Shown here piece after piece: positions 49,501 to 61,500 of a stretch of DNA of 64,000 bases. Position 1 is the stretch's first letter, and each line of letters begins with the position of its first letter. Origin of the DNA: Diphasiastrum complanatum. Taxonomy: Eukaryota > Streptophyta > Lycopodiopsida > Lycopodiales > Lycopodiaceae. Made by a program: the position numbers and the translations under genes. The notes beneath the pieces are model-generated. The model was not told the origin of the DNA and ran no database searches. It saw nothing but the letters and a program-made list of their open reading frames with translations. The stretch covers positions 4,305,947-4,369,946 of the forward strand of contig CM055102.1 of assembly GCA_029204225.1 (NCBI GenBank). The letters are read 5' to 3'.

Positions 49501-51320
49501 GTACATACGCAAGTGAGCTATTTTTCATTCTGATTAGTGAAAGATCTGCTCATTACAACAACACAGACTCTGCAAATTTTATTTGGAAAGTCATTAATTG
49601 CTCCTTCAAATCCACGACAAACGTTTTTAGGGTGATTTCAGAGACAACACCCATTGATTTCCAATTAGTGGATTTTCCTGCCGAGGAAGTGAAGGTCTTG
49701 GAGTGCCAAGAAAAAGCGGAGCTAGACTATGCATAATGGCTTGAAGCTGAGAAATATGTTGAGACCTAACGTAGTGTGTTCAAGAATGCTGAAGAGCTTT
49801 CAGAAAGGTGCTGGATACAGAGCTCCTGGAGCTAGGCAAACTTCAAGATCAAGCTATGCTTGACCACATAATTTTCTTGGATAAATTTTTTCAGTGATGT
49901 TTACTATCTTGCCTCTCTAAGCCTAAACCCTAAACCTACACACTACTATGTCTTATAGGATGAGATTGGTTTCTCCCCGGATGAACTTCAACAACTTACG
50001 AATTACTTATGCTCTAAACTCTAAACTCTAAACTCTAAACCCTAAACCCTAAACCTACACACTGCTATGTCATATAGGATGAGATCGATTTCTCCCCGGA
50101 TGAGATCGATTGCTAAGTGTAGCACGGAGAATAGTTGGTGAGATCTATCAATTACACCCCAGATTATGAGGGTGCAAACCCAAGGTGCTTACCAAATCAC
50201 ACTTCAGACTTATGGAAGAGCTCGAACTTTCTTCCTGACTACCTGAAGGCTTGTACTCTTCATCATCATCAGAAGCTTGCTCAACAGTATATTTGATATC
50301 CTTCTTTTGGCTGTTTTTGGAGATGTTAAGAATTGAGCTGTGTAAGTAAGTGACAGAATTTTTCTCAATACATGTGCTTGATTAGGCACATGTACTGAAG
50401 CTGCTTGGTATATGACAGGGACGGTGTAAGTAAAAGTCAGTTTGAGCATGTTTTGCAAATCGAACACAGTTTGAAAGGTAGTTTTATGAACTTCATATTG
50501 GTTTAGGGTTTGGGGTTTGGCTTCACTGCCCATTTCCTGAACTCGGACACCCAATGAAGCAACATTCTTTTCATAGTTGTGTCGAACCGCGGTTCGAACC
50601 GCCAGTTCGAATCGTTTTTTTGGGTTCGAATCGGAAAAAAATACTTAAATTTTTTTTCAAAGAAAAAACGGTTCGAACCCGTTATTTTATTTTATTTTTT
50701 TAAACGGTTCGAACCGTTCTGTTTTGGCATTTTCCAGAGAGAGAGAGAGTGAGAGAGCTAATAAACCACTCCTATCATCTGCATGCACTGGAAGGACCTT
50801 TTTGACCATTGCTTGCAAAGCTTCCTGGCCAAATATCCAGATGAAAGGAATCAATGTTTAATGGTGCCTTTCGAATCGCCTTTTCGAACCGTGTTTGAAT
50901 CGGGAAAGAATCGACTTCTCCAAGTTCGAATCGGCGAATCAGTTTTAGGGTTTTCCCCCCCCTCCCTTAGTTTCTACCCTTCGAATATGTCAAAAAGAAG
51001 TGCTTTCTTAGTGTTAATGGGTAACATGTACATTATAATTCGTAATTAATCGATATTGAAATTTGAATCCTGACGTGCAACTCCTAAGTCTTGTTACCTA
51101 AGAATACCTGTCACCTGTGATTTAGGGTTCTTGATCCATCTGTTGCTCACAGTTTTAGCTATGATCTATATGATATCATTTGTGACATTAGCTAGTAACT
51201 ACCAACTTCCATACATGAGTAGAAAGATTGATCATTGTTACTCGTCACTCAAAACATTCATATCACACTGTACAGCATACATATTACAATTTCCAATGAA
51301 ACACTAGAAAAAATTCCGAA

Positions 51321-51396
<76 letters not shown>

Positions 51397-54300
51397 AAAA
51401 TGCCAAAACAGAACGGTTCGAACGGTTTAAAAAAATAAAATAAAATAACGGGTTCGAACCGTTTTTTCTTTGAAAAAAAATTTAAGTTTTTTTTTCCGGT
51501 TCGAACCCAAAAAAAACGATTCGAACCGGCGGTTCGAACCGCGGTTCGACACGACTATGAAAGAAATGTTGCTTCATTGGGTGTCCGAGTTCAGGAAATG
51601 GGCAGTGAAGCCAAACCCCAAACCCTTAACCAATATGAAGCCCATAAAACTACCTTTCAAACTGTGTTCGATTTGCAAAACATGCTCAAACTGACTTTTA
51701 CTTACACCGTCCCTGTCATATACCAAGCAGCTTTAGTACATGTGCATAATCAAGCACATGTACTGAGAAAAATTCTGTCACTTATATTACACAACTCAAT
51801 TCTTAACATCTCCAAAAACAGCCAAAAGAAGGATATCAAATATACTGTTGAGCAAGATTCTGATGATGATGAAGAGTACAAGCCTTCAGGTAGTCAGGAA
51901 GAAAGTTCGAGCTCTTCCATAAGTCTGAAGTGTGATTTGGTAAGCACCTTGGGTTTGCACCCTCATAATCTACGGTGTAATTGATAGATTTCACCAACTA
52001 TTCTCCGTGCTACACTTTCTAGACATAGCAATCGATCTCATCCGGGGAGAAATCGATCTCATCCTATATGACATAGCAGTGTGTAGGTTTAGGGTTTAGG
52101 GTTTAGGGTTTAGAGTTTAGAGTTTAGAGTTTAGAGCATAAGTAATTCTTAAGTTGTTGAAGTTCATCCGGGGAGAAACCAATCTCATCCCATAAGACAT
52201 AGTAGTGTGTAGGTTTAGGGTTTAGGCTTAGAGAGGCAAGATAGTAAACATCACTGAAAAAATTTATCCAAGAAAATTATGTGGTCAAGCATAGCTTGAG
52301 TAGCTTGCATAGCTTGATCTTGAAGTTTGCCTAGCTCCAGGAGCTTTGTATCCAGCACCTTTTTGAAAGCTCTACAACATTCTTGAACACACTACGTTGG
52401 GTCTCAACATATTTCTCAGCTTCAAGCCATTATGCATAGTCTAGCTCTGCTTTTTCTTGGCACTCCAAGACCTTCACTTCCTCGGCAGGAAAATCCACTG
52501 ATTGGAAATCAATGGGTGTTGTCTCTGAAATCACCCTAAAAACGTTTGTCGTGGATTTGAAGGAGAAATTAATGACTTTCCGAATAAAATTTGCAGAGTC
52601 TGTGTTGTTGTAATGAGCAGATCTTTCACTAATCAGAATGAAAAATAGCTCACTTGCGTATGTACCTTTTTCATGGAGAAGTAAAACTGCAATTCTCAAG
52701 AAAGCTTCAGCAGCAGAACATTTTTGTTTGCATGTTCTTATGTAGTTCTGGAAGTGGAGTCACAACTGGTCCTTCTTGAGATGTTGAGTATTCACTTCAC
52801 CCAAGAATCTTCTGGTCTTGAGCTTGATCCTGCATGCAGTTTACGTAGTTGTGCCAAAGATAGGATGCCCGATTTCGCACCCTAGATTTCCCCAGGCACT
52901 GGAAAGACCTTTTTGACCATTGCTTTCTTACAAATCTTCCTGGCCAAATATCCAGGTGAAATGGGTATTGATCACTACCCCCAGAAGGCAAAAAATGTGA
53001 ATCTGGTTGACCTGCACCTTGGATAACGAACTGTACAAAATGAAAATACCCTAATCCTAAACCTTGGATAACGGACCTTGGACAAAGGAGGCTTTGTTAG
53101 CTAGGATAAAGGAGAAGTTCTAGAAAACTTGCCTGGTATTTGTGACTTCACAATTTTCTTGAAACTTATGCCCGGACAGCATAAGGCACTTGGATTACCT
53201 GAGAAGACGTGTACAAATAATAGAATGAAGCTAGAGGCCTCATTGACAGGGATATGTATTGATCCATGTCTGTCCTTAGATTGGTTTGTCGTCTAAAGAA
53301 AGTAAATTTGAAGGATTCTTGTTGTGGCACGACATGCAATTTCCCGAGCATTCAGAATTGGTCAAAAGCACAAGGTCTTTGTTTATCACCTTGTGGCAAA
53401 AATAAATGCAAAGAAAAATATTGAGAAGGCTTCAACTCACAAAGACTGGCTCTCAAAAATTCTCATGCTGCGATCTCATCATCCCATTCTGTTCGGCTGC
53501 AACCGTGACAGAATTCCTGTTTCCTTTCAGTATTGTTGTTGGAGTTCATCCCAAAACCCTAAACCGATCTCATTAGACAAGACATAGTATTGTGTACGTC
53601 TTGTAGTTCCCTGTGGTCTTTCTTGAAGAGACATTTTGAAGAGCGAAAATGTTGCTCGCAACTTACACAACTAAGCTCAGCTTGCACCGACCATTTGGTG
53701 ACCCTAAACCCTAGTGCAAAGGGAGTGGATGTGGTTACCAGTTTCAGCAGTCCTACACACTACTATGTCTTGGTTGATGATATCGGTTTTTCCCCGGATG
53801 AACTTCAACAACTCACTAATTACTTATGGCACAACTTCAACACGTTGCAACACGCTGTCGAAATTTTGCGTACCAACACGAGGGCTCCGAAACATCTCCC
53901 AGTTCGAACCCGTTATTTTATTTTATTTTAATAATGACACCTCAGATGATAGGAGTGGTGTCATTATCAGCTCCTTCTTCAAAGGTTTTTGGTGAGCTTT
54001 CAGAGACAACACCCACTGGTTTCCAATCAGCGGATTTTCTTGTCGAGGAAGTGAAGGTCTTGGAGTACCAAGAAAAAGCGGAGCTAGACTTTGCAGAATG
54101 GCTTGAAGCCGAGAAATATGTTGAGACCCAACGTAGTGTGTTTAAGGATGCTGAAGAGATTTCAGAAAGGTGCTAGATCAGAGCTCCTGGAGCTAGGCAA
54201 ACACTTCAGACTTATGGAAGAGCTCGAACTTTTTTCCTAATTTCTATCACACTTCAGACTTATGGAAGAGCTCGAACTTTCTTCCTGACTACCTGAAGGT

Positions 54301-54573
54301 TTGTACTTTTTATCATCATCAAAATCTTGCTCAACAGTATATTTGACATCTTTCTTTTGGCTGTTTTTGGAGATGTTAAGAATTGAGTTGTGTCAGCTAA
54401 CACTTACAATCTGGCATAGTCATCTGTATTCCTTTCACATATCTGCCTGATTCCATAGCTCGAGGAAAACAACTGCAACAAAACTGTTGCTCACAATTTT
54501 AAACCTCAAGGCTCTCCAAGTTCATAGCTGGTCTTTGCACAGTCTAGCTTGATCTCAACATTTGAGCTCCTTG

Positions 54574-54617
<44 letters not shown>

Positions 54618-55266
54618 TTTAGCTCATTACTGATATTACATATGTTAAACACATACATACATTATGTTAAGTGTACAAAGATCGCGTTTCACAAAACCAG
54701 GCGCATGTTGCGCAAAAAATCATACTTTATTGATTTAAGAGATGTATCAGAAAAACATTATGCATCCCGCCACATACGGCTGGGTGTAAACTACTGTCTA
54801 AATATATGCTGCCTCATTTCTCTCGCTCTGCCTCCTGGTTAGCCCAACGGATGGCCGCCCTTTCCCTGACCATGATGAGCTGTTGTCGTGTGAAGTTCAT
54901 CCCAATCTGCTCATCCAAATCCACCTCGACAGCTGGGGCGGGGGGCTCCGGCTCCGGGTGTCTCTGCCGAGCCTGTCGAAGCATCTTTGCAATGTCTGCC
55001 TTTTGCTTCCGATGTCGTTCGTTGTGCCTGCGGACATCTTCCAATAGTTTCTCCCACTGCACACAAAGAAGCAATATACCACGATTAAAATAAACTATGA
55101 AAAACACAGAACAAGCCTAAATTGCGTGCGAACAGATAAAGAGCAAACGCTCACGTCAACTGGTATGCGCGCTGCCATCTCGACCAAAAGGGCCTCACAA
55201 CACACTGGCGTCCGGGTACCGTAGGGTTTATTTAGTCACTCCACCACAGGGTTATGTGACTCTCTC

Positions 55267-55298
<32 letters not shown>

Positions 55299-55322
55299 CC
55301 TCCCTATACCCTATACCCTGAA

Positions 55323-55383
<61 letters not shown>

Positions 55384-55443
55384 CCCCTAAACCTTATCTC
55401 TCTCTTTGTTTCTCTGTCTGTCTCTCCCTCCCTAAACCCGATA

Positions 55444-55508
<65 letters not shown>

Positions 55509-58500
55509 CTTCTCTAAACCATATCTCTCTTTTTTTCTCTCTGTGTTGCGCGTGGGTTTTGAGCGCGGTCAGACACCTTTTTTTTTTTTGAAAAAAAATT
55601 TACGCGACCGGGTCTTGGACGAGTCCGGACGCTGGACGCGTCCAGTGTCCAAAAAAAAAAAGTTAAAAAAAAATGGGCACGTCCGACTCCGCGTCCGGGG
55701 GTCGGACGTGTCCGGGTCCGGACGCCGGACGCAGACACAGATTGCCCGCGTCCGGCCCGGACCCTCATGTCTGATATTATATATATACACACATATACAC
55801 ATTTATGCTTTGACTTGCATTTTCTTTTCTTTTAGATTACCTTGAGTAGTGTGCTAGGGGCTATTTATGGTTGTCCATTGGTGGTAGGCCTACCAACCTA
55901 CTACAATAGGTCCATACCTGTGCCTAGCACCCCGACCTAGGCATAACTTGACTTAAGTACATGCGCACATCATCAAAGAGGGGTGATTATTAGGTGCAAT
56001 TAATAAACAAAGGTATGCCCTCCCCTGCATCCCTTTATGGCTATTTTGGTATCTACAACGGCAAGCATATACAAAAAGTTTCAAATTTTGCCATGCACAC
56101 TTACAGCTTCCATGGCCATGCACACTCACAACTTTGATACTTTTTTAGAAAACTGGCAAGCATGATTTCACACAATATGGGACCATGCTGAAATTCTAGG
56201 GCCGTGCTATTACATACCAACAAACATAGATTATGGTTTAACAACAACAATACTTGATTGTACAAGTAACATCACGCATGCTAGGTTTAATGCATAGACA
56301 AAAGTTCATTACATATTTATTGGAACAAGCACAATACAAGTACCTCATACATTGATGTCAAGAGAGGATAGCCATGACTCTCCAGATGTTTTAGTGTCCA
56401 CTTTTGACTCATCCATATATTCGTTTGTTTTCATTAGCTCCTATATAGAAGTTGTGAGGTATTTATACCTTAGGATACAGCCTTCTAGTACGTCCACCTG
56501 CATATGGAAGTATTTATCAAAGTAACACTTGGAATAGGTCTCCATTGAACTATCAAGTAGGATTGTATTTTTTTTTACACACTTAGTGGTTAGTAAAAAT
56601 GTTAGCTACTTGATTCCCCATCCTGCAATGTAACATATCACTTCTATATGCTAAGCACATGCATGAAACATGAGATTCGGGCCACTTTGGTTGTCACTTT
56701 TAATTATTCTAGGCTTTACTTGTGGAATACCAATATCCTTTTGCACTATGCATAACTATATGGTCCCTTGTGTTGCTGAACTTGTACTCCTCTTTGATAG
56801 TAGAAAGGGCAATCGTCTCTTGTTTCTTACTTGACCAGGAAAAGCCGCCATACCCAAAATGAAAAAGGCATCTAGTGGTAGATCTCTTGTCATCTATGCT
56901 TCCAACCCAATCTGGATCCACATATCTAGCAATGTCAACAAACTGGTATTGAACTATTTTTTTCCCTTGACATAGTGAAGTATTTTTCTTGCCGCCTTCC
57001 TTTTCTTTTCTTGGCATTGACATAAATTTACTCGTAACATTATAGCTTACATTGGGACGTGTAGTAGAAAGGTATATTAGGCATTCAATTCATTGGCAAA
57101 ATATTGTAGCATCCACCTGAAATGTAGATTCCAAATGTGTTTCAAACTGTGGGAGAAAGTACACATCACGTTTGTTTCTTTCTCTTGGAGCGTAGTATGT
57201 CTCCGTGCTAATCCAAATTTCCTGTGGCTTAGAAGATACCAAAAGAACATTTCTAGAGAGAACATGATATATAAATAACATTGATCAAGATGTTATTGAA
57301 CACTTCTATAGTCTATCCAAGATCACTGATAAGTTTTGAAGTGGTTGGAAGGACGTCGTAGTTGCTAAATGTGGTAGTACATGTAGGAAATCAAAGTGCC
57401 AAGATCCTTCTAACATTCAATCTCCATATACAAGAAGAAGAAAAAGAGGAAGAAGAAGAAGGAGAGGGAGAGGGTTAGGCGCCCTCAAGGAGAGAGAAAG
57501 TAGTAGCAATGCTTGAAAGGGAATGAATTACAAATGAACAAAGAGTACATATAAATAGGCCTTCCAAGGGCCTAGACTCTTCCAAACTCTAAGTTCTAAA
57601 ACCTTCCAAGACCCACTACTAATTATAGGGCACCTCCAAAAGTCAAGATAGGGTCCCTTAACATAATTAGACTTTACTTGAACCCACGAATTACTACTGG
57701 ACCAAAATTGGGTCCAACTCAACTAAAACTCACTTAACATGGTCTAAATAATAAACCTAACCCATGGTTACACATGTCTCGACCTTTTGGGTCAAAGTAA
57801 CCTATGGGAAACTAACATTATCATTTATTACTTCTAACACCGTCCTTAAATGATAATGCAAAAAACATAACATGACATGAAGTTTGAAAAATTGCAACAA
57901 AAATGCAAAGTGTTGCATGCTGCCCAAAACTCCATGTAGCCGAAAAAGAAAAGATGTAGCTTCTTGTCCAAGCTTAATGCCGCCAAAAAAAACTTTAGCT
58001 TGAAGTAGTCGAAGTAGTCGAAGTAGCCGAAATCTCAGCCCCAATCATGCCCGATGTAGAAGAGATGTAGAATACGAAGTGCGGTAGCATCAAGTCGAGG
58101 AGTGAAGACAAGCATGCTCCATCCAAATTAGGTAACCAAAAAACCAGCCACAAGCCGAAATATGGATTTGCAATCCATCAATGGTTCCCACATGATTCCA
58201 TTCCATAAGTCTTTTTACCACAAGAAACATAAAGAAGAGTATGATACTCTTTTACCATCACATCCTCCCAAATCTTACTATCAATGATCTGCTCACCAAC
58301 ACTAGGTAAGAAAACACCGTCATCATAAGAAGTAAGCATCAAAACATGAAAATCAGCGTAAGGTACTGATTTTGGTGAGGCATGTGTGTTTCCTCCAAGG
58401 TAAAAAGATGCTTTGCTATCTCGCAAAGACTCGGACAACCAACAAGAGGTTGTAGCAGGCTGTCCAACAGCCACAAAATCACCAACACTTTGCTGTCCAA

Positions 58501-61500
58501 AGTGTTCCAAATGTGGACTTTGCTGTCCAAAAACCTTCCGCAGGCTGTTCCCGATGCATAATAAGATGCTCACGATGTAACATAGGTTGAAAATGATCAA
58601 TAAACCATGGCTAAATCTGGTGTCCACCATCTTCAAGAAAAAAACCAACAGCTTGCCACTTTGAACACCCAAAAAATCCAGCAACACGCCACTTTGAACC
58701 AATGTACTAATTGACATGATTTTTTCCCCTCCTCCATTAGTACAAAATGGCTTCAAAGAATGCTTGATTTCAGCCTTTTCCAAAACATTATCTTGAGAAG
58801 CTTGCTCATAAAGTTCTTCACTAATGCATCCATCATTTGCAACAAATGGCTCAAGATAAGAAGAATGCTTTACCATACCAACATTCTGATGCAAACTTGT
58901 ACTTGTAGAAAGACAATGATCAAACTTCGCATGACTTTGCTCTTCTACCTTCAAAGAGGATGAAGTAGAGAGGAGAAAGCATGATGATGAATCCTTTATT
59001 CGGTACATCTTTAAAAGTGTTTCCCAAGCACTTTTAGAGGTCTTGCAAAATTTATAAGATAGATCTTGTTACCGATAAAATCTTGATCATCACGTCGATG
59101 CAAAATCTCAGCTTGCAACTCCATGAAGAATAGTTGGTGCCATCCAACATATCTTCGCCCCAACAAGTACGAATTGCTCCCAAATCTCTTGCCATAAGAA
59201 CCAGCCAAGAAGATAAACCTTTTTGTGCCCTAAAAGACACAAAAACCAGCAAGTATCAAATCTGACAAATCAGCACTGGAATGTGTCGAAACCACGATGG
59301 ATGTGGAACTCGCCCTCCTACAAGCCTCGTGTGCTGAGAATTTCAACCTGAAATTGCATTACAAACTCAAAAAACCAGCAAGCAAAGAATTAGGTTAGCC
59401 TCCAACAAAGCTTTTTTCGGAACCCTTCTTTCTTGCCAAAAAGTGTGAACAATACACACACGGATAGGGCTGTTGCAACACCCTACAAATGGTAATATGC
59501 TGTCCAATTTTCAGCCTCGGAATGTGATCGGATCATCACAAAAAAATTAACGCCTTCTGCCACACCTGGAAACAAGCAAAAAGAAGCGGATCTTCGCTTT
59601 GTAAAATCAGCAAGGGTGCTGATTTTTCAGCCAAATCAGAAGAATAGACATTGCTTGTAGATGGGCGCCCCCTTGCAAAGGAGCAAATCTGAAAAATAGG
59701 GCAGCAGCGGACCAACGGAAGTAGGATAAACCTACACGGATGTGGGCGACCTAAAAGAAGCCCCGAAGAAGATAATTAATGGCGCCTTCCTGCAACCTGA
59801 AAAATCAGCAAACAACAACCTGATTTTTGGGCGCCCAAAATCCTGTTATCTTCTTTGATGTGTGGCGCCCTCCTGCAAAATGAAAAAGAGTCAAAAAACG
59901 GATCTTCACTCCAAAAAATCAGCAAAGGTGCTGAATTTTTGTGATCCCTAAGTGAAGACGATCTCTTTTGGTAGGGCGCTCTAAATCAAGCATAGAAGAT
60001 CCATGGCTCTGATACCATGTAGGAAATCAAAGTGCCAAGATCCTTCTAACATTCAATCTCCATATACAAGAAGAAGAAAAAGAGGAAGAAGAAGAAGGAG
60101 AGGGAGAGGGTTAGGCGCCCTCAAGGAGAGAGAAAGTAGTAGCAATGCTTGAAAGGGAATGAATTACAAATGAACAAAGAGTACATATAAATAGGCCTTC
60201 CAAGGGCCTAGACTCTTCTAAACTCTAGTTCTAAAACCTTCCAAGACCCACTACTAATTATAGGGCACCTCCAAAAGTCAAGATAGGGTCCCTTAACATA
60301 ATTAGACTTTACTTGGACCCACGAATTACTACTGGACCAAAATTGGGTCCAACTCAACCAAAACTGACTTAACATGGTCTAAATAATAAACCTAACCCAT
60401 GGTTACACAAGTCTCGACCTTTTGGGTCAAAGTAACCTATGGGAAACTAACATTATCATTTATTACTTCTAACAGTACAGAGGGTGAACATGAGCAAGTA
60501 GGTGAGAGGAGAGAATCGAGAACACACAACGCTTGTATTGCATCAGAATGAAATGATCCAAAGTTTAATATGAATGATGTGATGTAGGAGGGGTCTGAGT
60601 CTCTTATCCTGCGTCCCGTTAAAGTTTACACGTAAGGATCAGATGTCATTAATTACAATTCATAAGGTTCACGGTTCTATTCAGTCATTTAATATACATT
60701 GCAAAGTATCTTTGCTCCCAGGTTCAAGCTCCCGTTAAGCAAGATGGATAATCTATAAAGATTGAACTAGTCACAAGATTGTAATAACATGTGAACGATT
60801 GAAGTGGCTCTCAGCTGCCAACTCTTGTAAGTCATGGTGCCAGTAGGGTATGATTATGAAGTTTATTATCTCCATAAAAAATGAGAGTACATATATACAA
60901 GTGGCAAGCTGAATACTCCCCATAATCAATTGACTTTAATCAATCCAAGTGGTAGGAAGGCAAATATTTATGTAGAAAACAAATGTACGGAATACAATAA
61001 TTTGATCAGTGGTTTTTTTGTTAAGGATGGTCATAAATTCTAGCCACTCACTCTTGTATGCCGAACAACTCCATATAGAAACTTGGGATCTCACCATCTG
61101 CTTCGTTCAAGATTTTGGGTGGAAAGTCATGATTTCTCAGAAATCAGACCCCCCAGTTAGTGGAATGAGAATTAAGGTTTTAAGCACAAACTGACTAGGT
61201 CCTATTTACAGAGTTAAATTGTTTCTTTGCAAAGCTAATTTCCCCATAGTATTTCAAATGATGTGCATGGAGTTGATGATCTGAGTTTGTGTGTAGACGC
61301 CACAAGGTGAGGATTGTATGTCTCGTTCGTTACGCCAGGGTAGCCATAACATAGGTGATTTGTGATCGTCCTCTGTTATGTTTATATAAAGAGGAGTATG
61401 GCTTGCAGAACTTGGGCAGTCAGAGTCCTTGTTAGCATTTTTGGGGCATCTGCTCTCACTGACTGCATGGACCAAGCATTTACTTCTGTCAGCAACATTA

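Larger units (their letters stand above)
48461..53705. repeat. 5.2 kb palindrome: arms of about 2.3 kb with a 0.56 kb spacer
   Basis: The left arm 48,461-50,757 and right arm 51,321-53,705 are reverse complements with few differences. Paired coordinates sum to about 102,166 in the outer part and 102,131 in the inner part, so a single net indel of about 35 bp separates the two blocks. The inner tips are (GA)n/(CT)n and GGTTCGAACC-rich sequence. The spacer 50,758-51,320 contains an extra diverged copy (about 50,787-50,850) of sequence from 52,895-52,965. Right-arm homology continues outward to the 47.26-47.46 kb sequence. Confidence 0.93.
42501..55772. mobile_element. 13.3 kb terminal-inverted-repeat element, probably hAT-related and composite
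   Basis: The first 27 bases at 42501 (starting AGACATGAGGGTCCGGGCC) are exactly reverse-complementary to the last 27 before 55773. Weaker similarity continues for about 215 bp and then, with (GA)n and TTTAGGG-like tracts, for several hundred bases on each side. The left part carries a hAT/DUF659 transposase pseudogene; the right part has a small spliced frame pointing inwards. The centre is a palindrome of gene fragments. Candidate 8-bp duplications TATAAAAT (left) and GATATTAT (right) match at only five of eight bases in an AT microsatellite, so target duplication is not proven. The whole insertion lies in COX5b intron 5. Confidence 0.72.
57382..60474 (-). mobile_element. Young non-autonomous copia-like LTR element, 3,093 bp
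   Basis: LTRs at 57382-57839 and 60018-60474 begin TGTAGG and end TAACA and differ at five bases plus one indel. The 5-bp duplication GTACA is exact at 57377-57381 and 60475-60479. On the minus strand the primer site TGGTATCAGAGCCATGG (60017-60001) follows the right-hand LTR, so that is the 5' LTR. The 2,178-bp interior has a gag remnant only; protease, integrase, RT and RNase H are absent. It must have been mobilised by a relative's enzymes. Confidence 0.95.

Noticed and set aside
50577-50720. GGTTCGAACC motifs suggesting tRNA T-arms
   Set aside because: Repeated several times without acceptor, D or anticodon arms at tRNA spacing; better explained as palindromic transposon-tip sequence.
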